Assembly (NCBI RefSeq): GCF_014195545.1
Contig: NZ_JACIBX010000008.1
Coordinates: forward strand, 124,001 to 188,000
Direction of reading: 5' to 3'
Length of the DNA: 64,000 nucleotides
Source of the DNA: Limimaricola variabilis
Lineage (GTDB): Bacteria; Pseudomonadota; Alphaproteobacteria; Rhodobacterales; Rhodobacteraceae
Part shown: piece by piece, positions 1 through 7,778 of the stretch
Numbering within the stretch: the first letter of the stretch is position 1
Layout of the letters: every line of letters starts with the position of its first letter
Made by a program: the position numbers and the translations under genes
Notes under the pieces: generated by a model
The model's database searches: none
The model's input: only the letters and a program-made list of their open reading frames with translations
Told to the model about the DNA's origin: nothing

Positions 1-1
1 C

Positions 2-1279
2 GTGGCCCGCCTCAACACCCGGCTCGCGCGGCCGATCGAGCCGTTCAAGCTGGCCCGCCGCCACGACATGATCCAGCGGCTGATCTACGACCCGCTGGTC
101 GCGCAGGCGGTGGTCGAGCACGCCAAGAGCCACGGGGTGCCCGAGAACGTCGCTTTCGAACTGGCCGGGGATTACGCGCGCGAGATCGTGCCCTCCTTTT
201 CGGCGACCGCCTATTTCACCTTCGGAACCCGTGCGGCGCAGTGGCTCAGCCGGGCGCTCTACCGGATCCGGCTGGGGGCGTTCGACCGCAGCGCGATCGA
301 CGCGATCGATCCCGACGCGGCGGTGGTCTTCGTGATGAACCATCGCTCCAACATGGATTACGTGCTGGTGACATGGCTGGCGGCGCGGACCTCCGCACTG
401 TCCTATGCCGTGGGCGAATGGGCACGGATCTGGCCGCTGACACCGCTGATCCGGATGATGGGCGCCTATTTCATCCGCAGGCGCGATCGCGGCGCACTCT
501 ATCGACGGGTGCTGCAGCGCTACGTGCAGATGGCGACCGCGGGCGGCGTGACGCAGGCAATCTTTCCCGAGGGTGGGTTGAGCCTCGATGGACGGCTCGC
601 CTCTGCCAAGACCGGGCTCCTGGGCCATATCGTCGAGGATTTTGGCAGCCACGGGCGCGACGTGATCTTCGTGCCGGTGGCGCTCAATTACGACCGGGTG
701 CTTGAGGATCGGGTGCTGATCGGGGCGGCACGGGCGGGCAATCGCCGCTTCCGGGTGCCGCCCTCACGTCTGGTGCGTGTGGTGCTGGGGCATCTGGCCC
801 GCCAGCTGACAGGACGGTTCAAAGGTTTCGGCACGGCCTCGGTCGGATTCGGCCGGCCCGTGTCGCTCGCGGAGTTCCTGGGGGATCGGCAGCCGACGCC
901 GCAGGATACCGCCCGGCTGGCACGCGAGATGATGGCCCGGATCGAGGCGGTGATGCCGGTGCTGCCGGTCCCGCTCGTGGCGGGGATCCTGCTCGACGCG
1001 GCACCGCTGCCGCCGGGCCGGATCGAGATCCGGGTGGCGGCACGGCTGGCCATGCTGCAGGCGCGCGGCATCGCCCTGCCGCGCCGCGACGCCGCACGGG
1101 TTACCGCCGATGCGCTCGAATTGCTCGGGCAGCGCGGGCTGCTGGTCGAGGAGGCAGGCGGTTTGCGTCCGGCGCCGGGCGCCGAGGCAGTGCTCGGCTT
1201 CTACGCCGCCTCGATCGCGCATCATTTCGAACCGACGGCGCTGGCCGGTCCGGTCAGCCAGCCGCCTGAGGGGCGCTGA
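2..1279 (+). CDS. PlsB-like glycerol-3-phosphate acyltransferase (5' truncated)
   Basis: This is a membrane-associated acyltransferase expected to transfer an acyl chain to glycerol-3-phosphate or lysophosphatidate in phospholipid synthesis. Counting from the GTG at base 2, the HX4D catalytic block is NHRSNMDY, with His114 and Asp119, and the FPEGG phosphate-binding block is at about residues 188-192. The frame is open to the left edge. From memory of homologues, the family has about 40-50 more residues, including an N-terminal membrane helix, before the stretch seen here. I therefore treat the GTG as internal and the gene as missing its 5' end. The 3' end overlaps the convergent helicase gene by 26 bases. 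The acyltransferase call is firm. The choice between first and second acylation step rests on overall resemblance to PlsB-like proteins. Confidence 0.85.
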   Translation: MARLNTRLARPIEPFKLARRHDMIQRLIYDPLVAQAVVEHAKSHGVPENVAFELAGDYAREIVPSFSATAYFTFGTRAAQWLSRALYRIRLGAFDRSAIDAIDPDAAVVFVMNHRSNMDYVLVTWLAARTSALSYAVGEWARIWPLTPLIRMMGAYFIRRRDRGALYRRVLQRYVQMATAGGVTQAIFPEGGLSLDGRLASAKTGLLGHIVEDFGSHGRDVIFVPVALNYDRVLEDRVLIGAARAGNRRFRVPPSRLVRVVLGHLARQLTGRFKGFGTASVGFGRPVSLAEFLGDRQPTPQDTARLAREMMARIEAVMPVLPVPLVAGILLDAAPLPPGRIEIRVAARLAMLQARGIALPRRDAARVTADALELLGQRGLLVEEAGGLRPAPGAEAVLGFYAASIAHHFEPTALAGPVSQPPEGR

Positions 1280-2786
1280 GCTCGAAGGGGACCGCGGGCG
1301 CGACGAGATCGTCGGTCCCGAGCGGCTCGGAGGGCTTGGCCAGCATCGAGCGCACCACCCAGCGCAGCTCGCGCTCGGCGCGGGTGATCGCCACATAGGC
1401 CAGCCGCTTCCACAACGGCTGGCCGGCTTCGACCCGGCCCATGCGTGCCGCGATCTCGATGTCGGGGGCGAAGACCTGCACCGTGTCCCACTGCGAGCCC
1501 TGGGCCTTGTGGATGGTGACGGCGGCACCGTGCAGGAAGGTTGCGCCCATCCGTGCGGCATAGGGAATGAAGGGCTCGGCATCGCCCTCCTGCTCGATCC
1601 GCACAATCGAGGCGGCGGAGAGCTGCGGCTCGGGTGCACCCATCACGTGCAGTCGGGAGAAGCCCGGCTTGCGACCAGGACCCATATAGATCACCTGCGC
1701 GCCCTTGATCAGACCGCGCGCCTCGAGGTCGAGCCGCTTCTTGCGGTGCTTCAAAGGTAGCTCGATGCCGTCGCAGATCAGCGGCTCTCCCGGCAGCAGG
1801 TCGCCCTCTGGCGCGCCATGCGCGGCGCGGAAGGCATGGATCAGCCGGATCCGCGTGGCGTTGCGCCAGACCAGCACCGGGGAGCGGGCCATCAGGTCCG
1901 ATTCCACACGCGGCGCGAAGACCACCCTCTCGTCGCGCTCGGACGCCTCGCGCACCATCCGCTCGAAGGCGTAGAAATCCACCTGTGGATCGGCCAGCGC
2001 GTGGGCGAGATCGAGGATCGGGTTGTCCGCGTCCTGCCGGTGGATGCGGTGCAGCACGTGCTTGTCGGCATCCTTCATGGTGTCGAACACCATGCCGCCC
2101 GAGGACTGGACCGGGGGGAGCTGTGCCGGGTCGCCGAACAGCACCAGCGTCGGGAAGATCTCCTTGAGATCCTCGACCTGCTTTTCGTCGAGCATCGAGC
2201 TTTCGTCGATGAAGCCAAGGTCGAGCGGCTCCTCGCGGCGTTTCCAGCCGGTGATGAAGTCCGAGCCTCTGAGACCGGCCGCTGCCAATGCCGCGGGGAC
2301 CGAGCCATGGGTGGCGAAGGCGCCCGCCGCGCGATCGAGCGCCTCGTCGGTGAGCGCCTCGATGTTCGGCCGCTCGCCCTCGCCGGCCAGCCATTCGGCG
2401 ATCTTCTCGTATTCCGGATCGTAGACCGGGGTGTAGAGGATGCGGTGGATTGTTGTCGCCGGCACGCCGCGATTGCGCAGCACGCTCGCCGCCTTGTTGG
2501 TCGGGGCGAGGATCGCCAGCGTGCGGCGGTCCTTCTTGCGTCGGCCCTCCCAGTCGCCCGAGACGATGTCGACCCCTGCCTCCTTGAGCCGCCGGGTGAG
2601 CTCGGCCAGCAGCAGCGTCTTGCCGGAGCCTGCCTTGCCGATCACGGCGATGGCGTGGCGCGCTTCGGAGGCCGGCGCCGACAGCAGTTCGTCGTCGAGA
2701 TCGATGCCGCTCAGGCGCAGGACCTGAGTCACGGCATCCCAGGCCTCGGCCTGGTCGGAGGAGAACGTCACGGCGGGAAGCGTCAT
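1254..2786 (-). CDS. RecD/Dda-like superfamily 1B DNA helicase
   Basis: This is an ATP-dependent DNA helicase of the AAA_30/UvrD_C_2 type. The Walker A motif GKAGSGKT is at residues 50-57. The Walker B/motif II region IDESSMLDE is at 193-201 and motif III GDPAQLPPV at 218-226. The C-terminal motifs TIHKAQG (about 424-430) and AYVAITRAERE (about 463-473) match the RecD-type second RecA fold. At 510 residues it is much shorter than a RecBCD RecD, and no recB or recC lies nearby. A stand-alone Dda/RecD-like repair or replication-fork helicase is therefore more likely than an exonuclease V subunit. A small-protein gene with its own ribosome-binding site lies just upstream. Confidence 0.88.
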   Translation of the reverse strand: MTLPAVTFSSDQAEAWDAVTQVLRLSGIDLDDELLSAPASEARHAIAVIGKAGSGKTLLLAELTRRLKEAGVDIVSGDWEGRRKKDRRTLAILAPTNKAASVLRNRGVPATTIHRILYTPVYDPEYEKIAEWLAGEGERPNIEALTDEALDRAAGAFATHGSVPAALAAAGLRGSDFITGWKRREEPLDLGFIDESSMLDEKQVEDLKEIFPTLVLFGDPAQLPPVQSSGGMVFDTMKDADKHVLHRIHRQDADNPILDLAHALADPQVDFYAFERMVREASERDERVVFAPRVESDLMARSPVLVWRNATRIRLIHAFRAAHGAPEGDLLPGEPLICDGIELPLKHRKKRLDLEARGLIKGAQVIYMGPGRKPGFSRLHVMGAPEPQLSAASIVRIEQEGDAEPFIPYAARMGATFLHGAAVTIHKAQGSQWDTVQVFAPDIEIAARMGRVEAGQPLWKRLAYVAITRAERELRWVVRSMLAKPSEPLGTDDLVAPAVPFELSAPQAAG

Positions 2787-2837
2787 GGGCGCGACCCTAC
2801 CCGTGCCGCGAGCCGGGGGCCAGAGGCGCCGTGGCGG

Positions 2838-3044
2838 TCAGTCCCTGTGGCCGGCCGGGCGGTTGGCCGGGAGGCGGGCGGGATGCCGGGGCCGGTCGCC
2901 CCGGTCGGGCGGGGCGCGGTGCGCCAGCTCCTGCGTGGCATGACCTGCCGCCTCGGACGGCCGATGCGCCAGCCCGGGCAGGCCGTTGCGGATCGCATAG
3001 GTCTCGAGATCGTTCAGCACGTCGAACATCCAGCGATGTGACAT
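2838..3044 (-). CDS. Small conserved hypothetical protein
   Basis: A 68-residue protein of unknown function. The start is well supported: AAGGAGAACCG directly precedes the ATG on the minus strand, which is close to an ideal Shine-Dalgarno site and spacing. The N-terminal half (MSHRWMFDVLNDLETYAIRN) looks like an amphipathic helix. The C-terminal half is rich in Arg, Pro, Gly and His and probably disordered. I recall short proteins with this kind of N-terminus in other Rhodobacteraceae, but no function is known to me. It lies about 50 bases upstream of the helicase gene on the same strand and may be co-transcribed with it. Confidence 0.6.
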   Translation of the reverse strand: MSHRWMFDVLNDLETYAIRNGLPGLAHRPSEAAGHATQELAHRAPPDRGDRPRHPARLPANRPAGHRD

Positions 3045-3141
3045 CGGTTCTCCTTGCGCCTGCGCCGGTGGACCCCCAGGCGCGAGGTTAGCATGGGCGG
3101 GGCAGCGGCGGGGAGGCGGGGAATAGCCGGAATTTTACCGG

Positions 3142-3894
3142 TCAGCGGCGCCAGCCGGCAAAGGCCAGCGACGCGGCCCAGCCGGCCAGCACCGCCAGCG
3201 CCAGCGCCATCAGCCCGTAGAGCGCCGCCTGCTGCTGCGCGAAATTGTAGAGCCAGCGCTCGATGCCGACCTTCTGCACGCCGATCACCGTCTCGTAGCG
3301 GTCGACCACCGCGCCGCCCCGGGTCAGGAAGATCCGCGTCGTGTAATTGCCCTCGACCAGGTCGGCGGGCAGCGTCAGCGCGGTGCGGAACAGCGTCTCG
3401 CGCTCAAGGTCGACCGCCCCTTCCTCGTAGCGGTAGAGGCCCTCCGCGCTGCGGATCCGCAGCAGCGCGGCGACGTAATCGCCCGCACCCGAGACGCGGT
3501 TGCCGACGGCGCGGATGGCGCGCGGGATCGACACGGCGTGGCGCAGATCCTCGGTGGCGGTCAGGATCTCCTCCAGCGGGCCGGTGGTCGCCACGGCGTA
3601 GAAGGAGGGCGCGGCGTCGACCTCGAAGACCTCGGTGTTGACCCAGATGCCGGCCCGGCGTTCCTTGCGGCGCACCGTGGCCGGGGCGAGCGGACCGGAG
3701 ACGGTGACGATCACCTCGAGCGGCGGCGCCTCCGGGGGCGGCGCCTCGCGCCGAACCGCGCCGAAGATCAGGATGTCGGAGCCGTCGAATGTGGCGGTGA
3801 TCGCCACTTGGTCCTGGCTCAGCCCGAGCACGATCTCCTCGGCCCGGGCGGGCAGGGCGAGCGCGATCAGCAGGAACGCGAGACGCAGGATCAT
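3142..3894 (-). CDS. TIGR02186 family single-pass membrane protein
   Basis: A 250-residue exported protein of the alphaproteobacterial family TIGR02186 (Alph_Pro_TM). A signal peptide covers residues 1-18 and ends in ARA. A long beta-rich extracytoplasmic region follows, and a single membrane helix lies at about 222-245 next to a short basic tail (GWRR). That topology puts the bulk of the protein in the periplasm, anchored at its C-terminus. Its ATG overlaps the stop of the upstream TauE/SafE exporter gene by four bases, so the two are translationally coupled. The pairing is recurrent in this bacterial group, which suggests an accessory role in export of sulfite or sulfonate-derived anions. 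That role is an inference. Confidence 0.8.
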   Translation of the reverse strand: MILRLAFLLIALALPARAEEIVLGLSQDQVAITATFDGSDILIFGAVRREAPPPEAPPLEVIVTVSGPLAPATVRRKERRAGIWVNTEVFEVDAAPSFYAVATTGPLEEILTATEDLRHAVSIPRAIRAVGNRVSGAGDYVAALLRIRSAEGLYRYEEGAVDLERETLFRTALTLPADLVEGNYTTRIFLTRGGAVVDRYETVIGVQKVGIERWLYNFAQQQAALYGLMALALAVLAGWAASLAFAGWRR

Positions 3895-4808
3895 GCCGGG
3901 CGCACCGTTTCGACGACGTATAGCTCCGACGGCCTCAGCACGAGGCCGAGCGCGAGCTGCCCGCAGACCGCCAGCACCAGGAGCGCCAGCAGGATGCGCA
4001 GCTGCTCGGCCTTCATCCGCGCGCCGATCCGGGTGCCGAGCTGCGCGCCGATCACGCCTCCGGCGATCAGCAGCAGCGCCAGCGCGATGTCGACGGTCTG
4101 GTTGGTGACCGCGTGCAGCATGGTGGTGAAGGCGGTGACGAAGATGATCTGGAACAGCGAGGTGCCGATCACGACCTTGGTGGGCATGCCGAGGAGATAG
4201 ATCATCGCCGGCACCATCACGAAGCCGCCGCCCACCCCCATGATCGCGGCCAGCACGCCGACCGACAGCCCGACCATCAGCGGCGGGATGGCCGAGATGT
4301 AGAGCCCGGAGACCCGGAACTTCATCTTCAAGGGCAGCGCGTGCGCCCAGTAGTGCTTGCGTCGTTTCGGCCGGGCGCCGGGGCGGCGCGCCCGCAGGAG
4401 CGCGTTCACGCTTTCGATGAACATCATCGCGCCGACGGTGCCGAGAAACAGCACGTAGCTCAGCTCCACCAACAGATCGACTTGGCCGCGCGCCTTGAGC
4501 CAGTTGAACACCATGATGCCCAGGCCCGAGCCGATCAGGCCGCCGGCCAGCAGCACCGAGCCCATGGCGATGTCGACGGTGCGCCGCCTGAGATGGCCGA
4601 GCAATGCCGAGAAGGAGGAGGCGACGATCTGGTTGGTCGAGGTGGCCACCGCCACGGCGGGCGGGATGCCGGCGAGGAAAAGAAGCGGCGTGATCAGGAA
4701 GCCGCCGCCCACTCCGAACATGCCGGACAGCACCCCGACCAGCCCGCCCAGGCCGAGGATCAGCAGGATGTCGACCGAAACCTCGGCGATGGGAAGATAG
4801 AGCTGCAT
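3891..4808 (-). CDS. TauE/SafE family anion exporter
   Basis: A 305-residue polytopic membrane protein of the TauE/SafE (DUF81) family, which moves sulfite, sulfoacetate or other organosulfur anions across the inner membrane. The two internal repeats are visible: GGLVGVLSGMFGVGGGFL at about residues 20-37 and GVLAAIMGVGGGFVMVP at about 184-200. Each opens a half of roughly four membrane helices. The halves are joined by a basic cytoplasmic loop (RARRPGARPKRRK). It is the first gene of a two-gene unit with the TIGR02186 protein. No sulfur-oxidation or taurine-catabolism genes lie in the window, so the substrate cannot be assigned from context. Confidence 0.85.
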   Translation of the reverse strand: MQLYLPIAEVSVDILLILGLGGLVGVLSGMFGVGGGFLITPLLFLAGIPPAVAVATSTNQIVASSFSALLGHLRRRTVDIAMGSVLLAGGLIGSGLGIMVFNWLKARGQVDLLVELSYVLFLGTVGAMMFIESVNALLRARRPGARPKRRKHYWAHALPLKMKFRVSGLYISAIPPLMVGLSVGVLAAIMGVGGGFVMVPAMIYLLGMPTKVVIGTSLFQIIFVTAFTTMLHAVTNQTVDIALALLLIAGGVIGAQLGTRIGARMKAEQLRILLALLVLAVCGQLALGLVLRPSELYVVETVRPA

Positions 4809-4843
4809 GCGGGCTCCCGGCGGATGGGCCCGATTAACGCAAG

Positions 4844-4873
4844 CCCGGCCGGGATTTCCAAGCCCCCGGCCGG
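4844..4873 (-). terminator. Hairpin after the purine nucleoside phosphorylase gene
   Basis: Read on the minus strand after the phosphorylase stop, CCGGCCGGG and CCCGGCCGG can pair around an 11-base loop, and a short T-containing stretch follows (CTTGCGTTAAT). It could end the nucleoside operon before the exporter gene. Each arm is itself nearly palindromic and there is no strong T-tract, so this is a weak call. Confidence 0.35.
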
Positions 4874-4895
4874 AGAAACTGTTCCGTGGCGGTGT

Positions 4896-5699
4896 TTATT
4901 CCGCGTCGCGCAGCATTCGCCGCAACACCTGCTCGAGCTTGGCCGCGCCGAGGGGGGCCATCGCCTTGGTGTGCTCGTGGCCGATCTTCTCGTCGGACAT
5001 GCCGGCCGCCATGTTGGTGATCGCCGAGATCGCCAGCGCCCGCATCCCGAGAAAGCGGGCGAGGATCACCTCCGGCACGGTCGACATGCCGACCGCGTCG
5101 GCCCCCAGCGTGCGGATCGCGCGGATCTCGGCCGGGGTCTCGAAGGAGGGGCCGGAATACCAGGCGTAGACGCCCTCATGCATCTCGACGCCCTCGGCCT
5201 CGGCGGCCGCGCGCAGGCGGTCGCGCAGGGCAGGGTCATGCGCGTCGCCCATCGGCACGAAGCGCCGGTCGGTCGTCTCGCCGATCAGCGGGTTCAGGCC
5301 GGAGAAGTTGATATGGTCCGACAGCGCCATGATCGAGCCGGTGGGCATCTCGGCGCGCAGCGAGCCGGCGGCGTTGGTCAGGATCACCGCCTCGGCGCCG
5401 AGTTCCTTGAGCACCTCGAGCGGCAGCCGCATCTCGTTCGGGTTGCCGCGCTCGTAATAGTGGGCGCGGCCGCCGAAGACGGCGACCCGCTGACCTTCGA
5501 GGTTGCCCACCGCGAGCACCGGATTGTGGCCCGAGACGCCCGCATGGGGAAACCCGGCGAGCTGATCATAGGGGATCGTCACGCCCTCGACGGCGCCCGC
5601 GATATGGCCAAGGCCGGAGCCGAGGATCAGGCCGTATTTGACGGGCTCGGCCCCGGCTCGGGCCTTGATCAGGCCCGCAAGTTCAACGCTCTTTGACAT
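4896..5699 (-). CDS. Purine nucleoside phosphorylase
   Basis: This enzyme cleaves purine nucleosides with phosphate to give the free base and (deoxy)ribose-1-phosphate in the cytoplasm. At 267 residues it matches the trimeric NP-I subfamily of PunA/XapA type. The phosphate-binding loop GSGLG is at residues 27-31. It also has GRAHYYE, the TNAAGSL block, the SGPSFETPAEIR block and a GMSTVPE segment with the catalytic-site Glu and Met. A perfect GGAGG precedes the ATG. The gene overlaps the upstream permease gene by 17 bases and is the last gene of a transporter operon. Nucleosides brought in by that ABC system are therefore probably its direct substrates. Whether guanosine, inosine or adenosine is preferred cannot be read from the sequence. 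Confidence 0.92.
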   Translation of the reverse strand: MSKSVELAGLIKARAGAEPVKYGLILGSGLGHIAGAVEGVTIPYDQLAGFPHAGVSGHNPVLAVGNLEGQRVAVFGGRAHYYERGNPNEMRLPLEVLKELGAEAVILTNAAGSLRAEMPTGSIMALSDHINFSGLNPLIGETTDRRFVPMGDAHDPALRDRLRAAAEAEGVEMHEGVYAWYSGPSFETPAEIRAIRTLGADAVGMSTVPEVILARFLGMRALAISAITNMAAGMSDEKIGHEHTKAMAPLGAAKLEQVLRRMLRDAE

Positions 5700-6651
5700 A
5701 GGGTTCGCCTCCGGCGCGGGGCGGGATCGCGCGGCCGACGAAGCCCGCGAGGATCACCACCGTGAGAATGTAGGGAAGGGCGTCCAGCAGCTGCACGCCG
5801 ACCTCGAAGCCGATCGTGCTCTCGATCACGTCGGGGCGCAACGCGAGCGCCTGCAGGAAGCCGAACAGCAGGCAGGCGCCGAGCGCGTACCACGGCCGCC
5901 ATTTGGCGAAGATCAGCGCCGCCAGCGCGATGTAGCCGCGCCCCGCAGTCATGTCCTTGACGAAGCCCGCCTGCAGGCCGGTCGAGAGATAGGCGCCCGC
6001 GAGGCCGGTGAGCAGGCCGCAGATCGCCACGGCGGCGAAGCGCAGACCCACGACCGAGACGCCGGCGGTGTCGACCGCAGCGGGATTCTCGCCCACCGCG
6101 CGCAGCCGCAGGCCGAAGCGGGTTCGGAACAGCACCCACCAGGTCAGCGGCACCGCCAGCAGCGCCACGTAGACCAGAAGCGTGTGGCCCGAGATCAGCT
6201 CGGCATAGATCGGCCCGAGGATGGGGATGTCGCGCAATTCGGCCGCGAGCGGCAGGGTGATCGTCTCGAAACGGGCATTGCCCGACAGCTGCGGCGTGCG
6301 GCCGCCCTGGCCGAACCAGCTCTGGGCGATCACCACCGTCAGGCCGGCGGCGAGGAAGTTGATCGCCACGCCCGAGATCAGCTGGTTGCCGCGGAAGGTG
6401 ATCGAGGCGAGGCCGTGGATGCCCGAGAGCAACAGCGCCGCGCCGATCCCCGCCGCGGCGCCTATCAGCACCGAGCCGGTGGCGGCGGCAACGGCGGCCG
6501 AGAGGAAGGCCGAGGCCAGCATCTTGCCCTCGAGGCCGATGTCGAAGATGCCCGCGCGCTCGGAGAACAGGCCCGCGAGACAGGCCAGAAGCAGCGGCGT
6601 AGCCAACCGGATGGTGGTGTCGAGCACCTGCAGAAGGGTCAGGAAATCCAT
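5683..6651 (-). CDS. Nucleoside ABC transporter permease (NupQ type)
   Basis: A 322-residue inner-membrane permease of the BPD_transp_2 family. This family pairs with BMP-type binding proteins to import purine nucleosides. It is built of about nine hydrophobic segments. The conserved block LFSERAGIFDIGLEGKMLAS near residues 28-47 is the characteristic N-terminal motif of the NupQ/YufQ-like partner. The cytoplasmic coupling region includes RTRFGLRLRAVGENPAAVDT, the EAA-like loop that contacts the ATPase. It starts four bases after the stop of the other permease gene and its 3' end overlaps the phosphorylase gene, so all are probably on one transcript. Confidence 0.88.
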   Translation of the reverse strand: MDFLTLLQVLDTTIRLATPLLLACLAGLFSERAGIFDIGLEGKMLASAFLSAAVAAATGSVLIGAAAGIGAALLLSGIHGLASITFRGNQLISGVAINFLAAGLTVVIAQSWFGQGGRTPQLSGNARFETITLPLAAELRDIPILGPIYAELISGHTLLVYVALLAVPLTWWVLFRTRFGLRLRAVGENPAAVDTAGVSVVGLRFAAVAICGLLTGLAGAYLSTGLQAGFVKDMTAGRGYIALAALIFAKWRPWYALGACLLFGFLQALALRPDVIESTIGFEVGVQLLDALPYILTVVILAGFVGRAIPPRAGGEPYVKER

Positions 6652-6655
6652 GGGC

Positions 6656-7777
6656 TCACTCCGCCGGTTCGGTCTTGCGGGCGGGCTTCGGCGCAGGCCG
6701 CAGCCTCAGGAACATCGCCTCCAGCGGCATGCGGACCATGTTGTCGAGCGCGCCGGTGAAGAGGATCACGAGGGCCTGGATCACCACGATCAGCTCGCGC
6801 GGGATCGAGGTCCACAGCGCCAGTTCCGCGCCGCCCTGATAGAGGAAGCCGAACAGGAGCGCCGCGAGCAGCACGCCGAAAGGGTGGCTACGCCCCATCA
6901 GCGCCACGGCGATGCCGATGAAGCCCGCCCCCTCGACCGCGTTCAGGACCAGTCGCTCGGCCTCGCCCATCACGTTGTTGATCGCCATCATCCCCGCGAG
7001 ACCGCCCGACATCAGCATGGTCACGACGATGATCCGGGTAGGCGAGATGCCGGCGTATTTCGCCGCCGATTCCGACTGGCCGAAGGCGCGGATCTCGTAG
7101 CCCAGCCGGGTGCGCCAGATCAGCGCCCAGACCGCGACGCAGGCGAGAAGCGCCACGAAGAAGGATACGTTGACCGGCGCGCCGCGGAACAGCGCCGTCT
7201 CGGCGGTCGAGAACATGTCCTGGAAGGTCGGCAGATGCGTGGCCTCGGGGAAGCGGCCGGTCGCGGGCTCCATCGAGCCCGAGGGCTTGAGCGCGCCGAT
7301 CAGCAGGTAGTTCAGCAGCGCCGCGGCGATGAAGTTGAACATGATCGTGGTGATCACGATGTGGCTGCCGCGCTTGGCCTGCAGCCAGGCCGGGATGAAG
7401 GCCCAGGCCGCGCCGAACAGCGCGGCGCCCACGGCGCCGCCGAGGATCGCCAGCGTCCAGTGCGGCCAGGGAATGTAGAGCGCGACCAATGCCACGCCCA
7501 GGCCCCCCAGCATCGCCTGGCCTTCGCCGCCGATGTTGAACAGCCGCGCATGGATGGCGATCGCCACGGCGAGGCCGGTGAAGATGAAGTTGGTCGCGTA
7601 GTAGAGCGTGTAGCCCCAGGCATAGGTCGAGCCCATCGAGCCGTCGACCATCAGCTTGAGCGCGGCCCAGGGGTTCTCGCCGATGGCGAGGATGACGAGG
7701 GCGGAGAGCAGGGCGGCGAGCAGCAGGCTGATCAGCGGGATCAGCACCACGTCGGCCCATTGCGGCATACGTTGCAT
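6656..7777 (-). CDS. Nucleoside ABC transporter permease (NupP type)
   Basis: A 373-residue inner-membrane permease, the longer partner of the NupP/NupQ pair. It has an N-terminal helix, then a periplasmic stretch and the block ARLFNIGGEGQAMLGGLGVA at about residues 75-94. That block corresponds to the family's INIGxEGQ motif. The ATPase-contact loop (RTRLGYEIRAFGQSESAAKY) is present. The C-terminus is basic and cytoplasmic. A perfect AGGAGG lies upstream of its ATG, inside the 3' end of the ATPase gene, and only one base separates the two coding regions. This fits a tightly coupled ATPase-permease-permease unit. Confidence 0.88.
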   Translation of the reverse strand: MQRMPQWADVVLIPLISLLLAALLSALVILAIGENPWAALKLMVDGSMGSTYAWGYTLYYATNFIFTGLAVAIAIHARLFNIGGEGQAMLGGLGVALVALYIPWPHWTLAILGGAVGAALFGAAWAFIPAWLQAKRGSHIVITTIMFNFIAAALLNYLLIGALKPSGSMEPATGRFPEATHLPTFQDMFSTAETALFRGAPVNVSFFVALLACVAVWALIWRTRLGYEIRAFGQSESAAKYAGISPTRIIVVTMLMSGGLAGMMAINNVMGEAERLVLNAVEGAGFIGIAVALMGRSHPFGVLLAALLFGFLYQGGAELALWTSIPRELIVVIQALVILFTGALDNMVRMPLEAMFLRLRPAPKPARKTEPAE

Positions 7778-7778
7778 T

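Noticed and set aside
4844-4873. Possible protein-binding palindrome CCCGGCCGGG near the exporter gene
   Set aside because: GC-rich 10-mers of this kind arise easily in this composition. I kept the site only as a weak hairpin after the phosphorylase gene.
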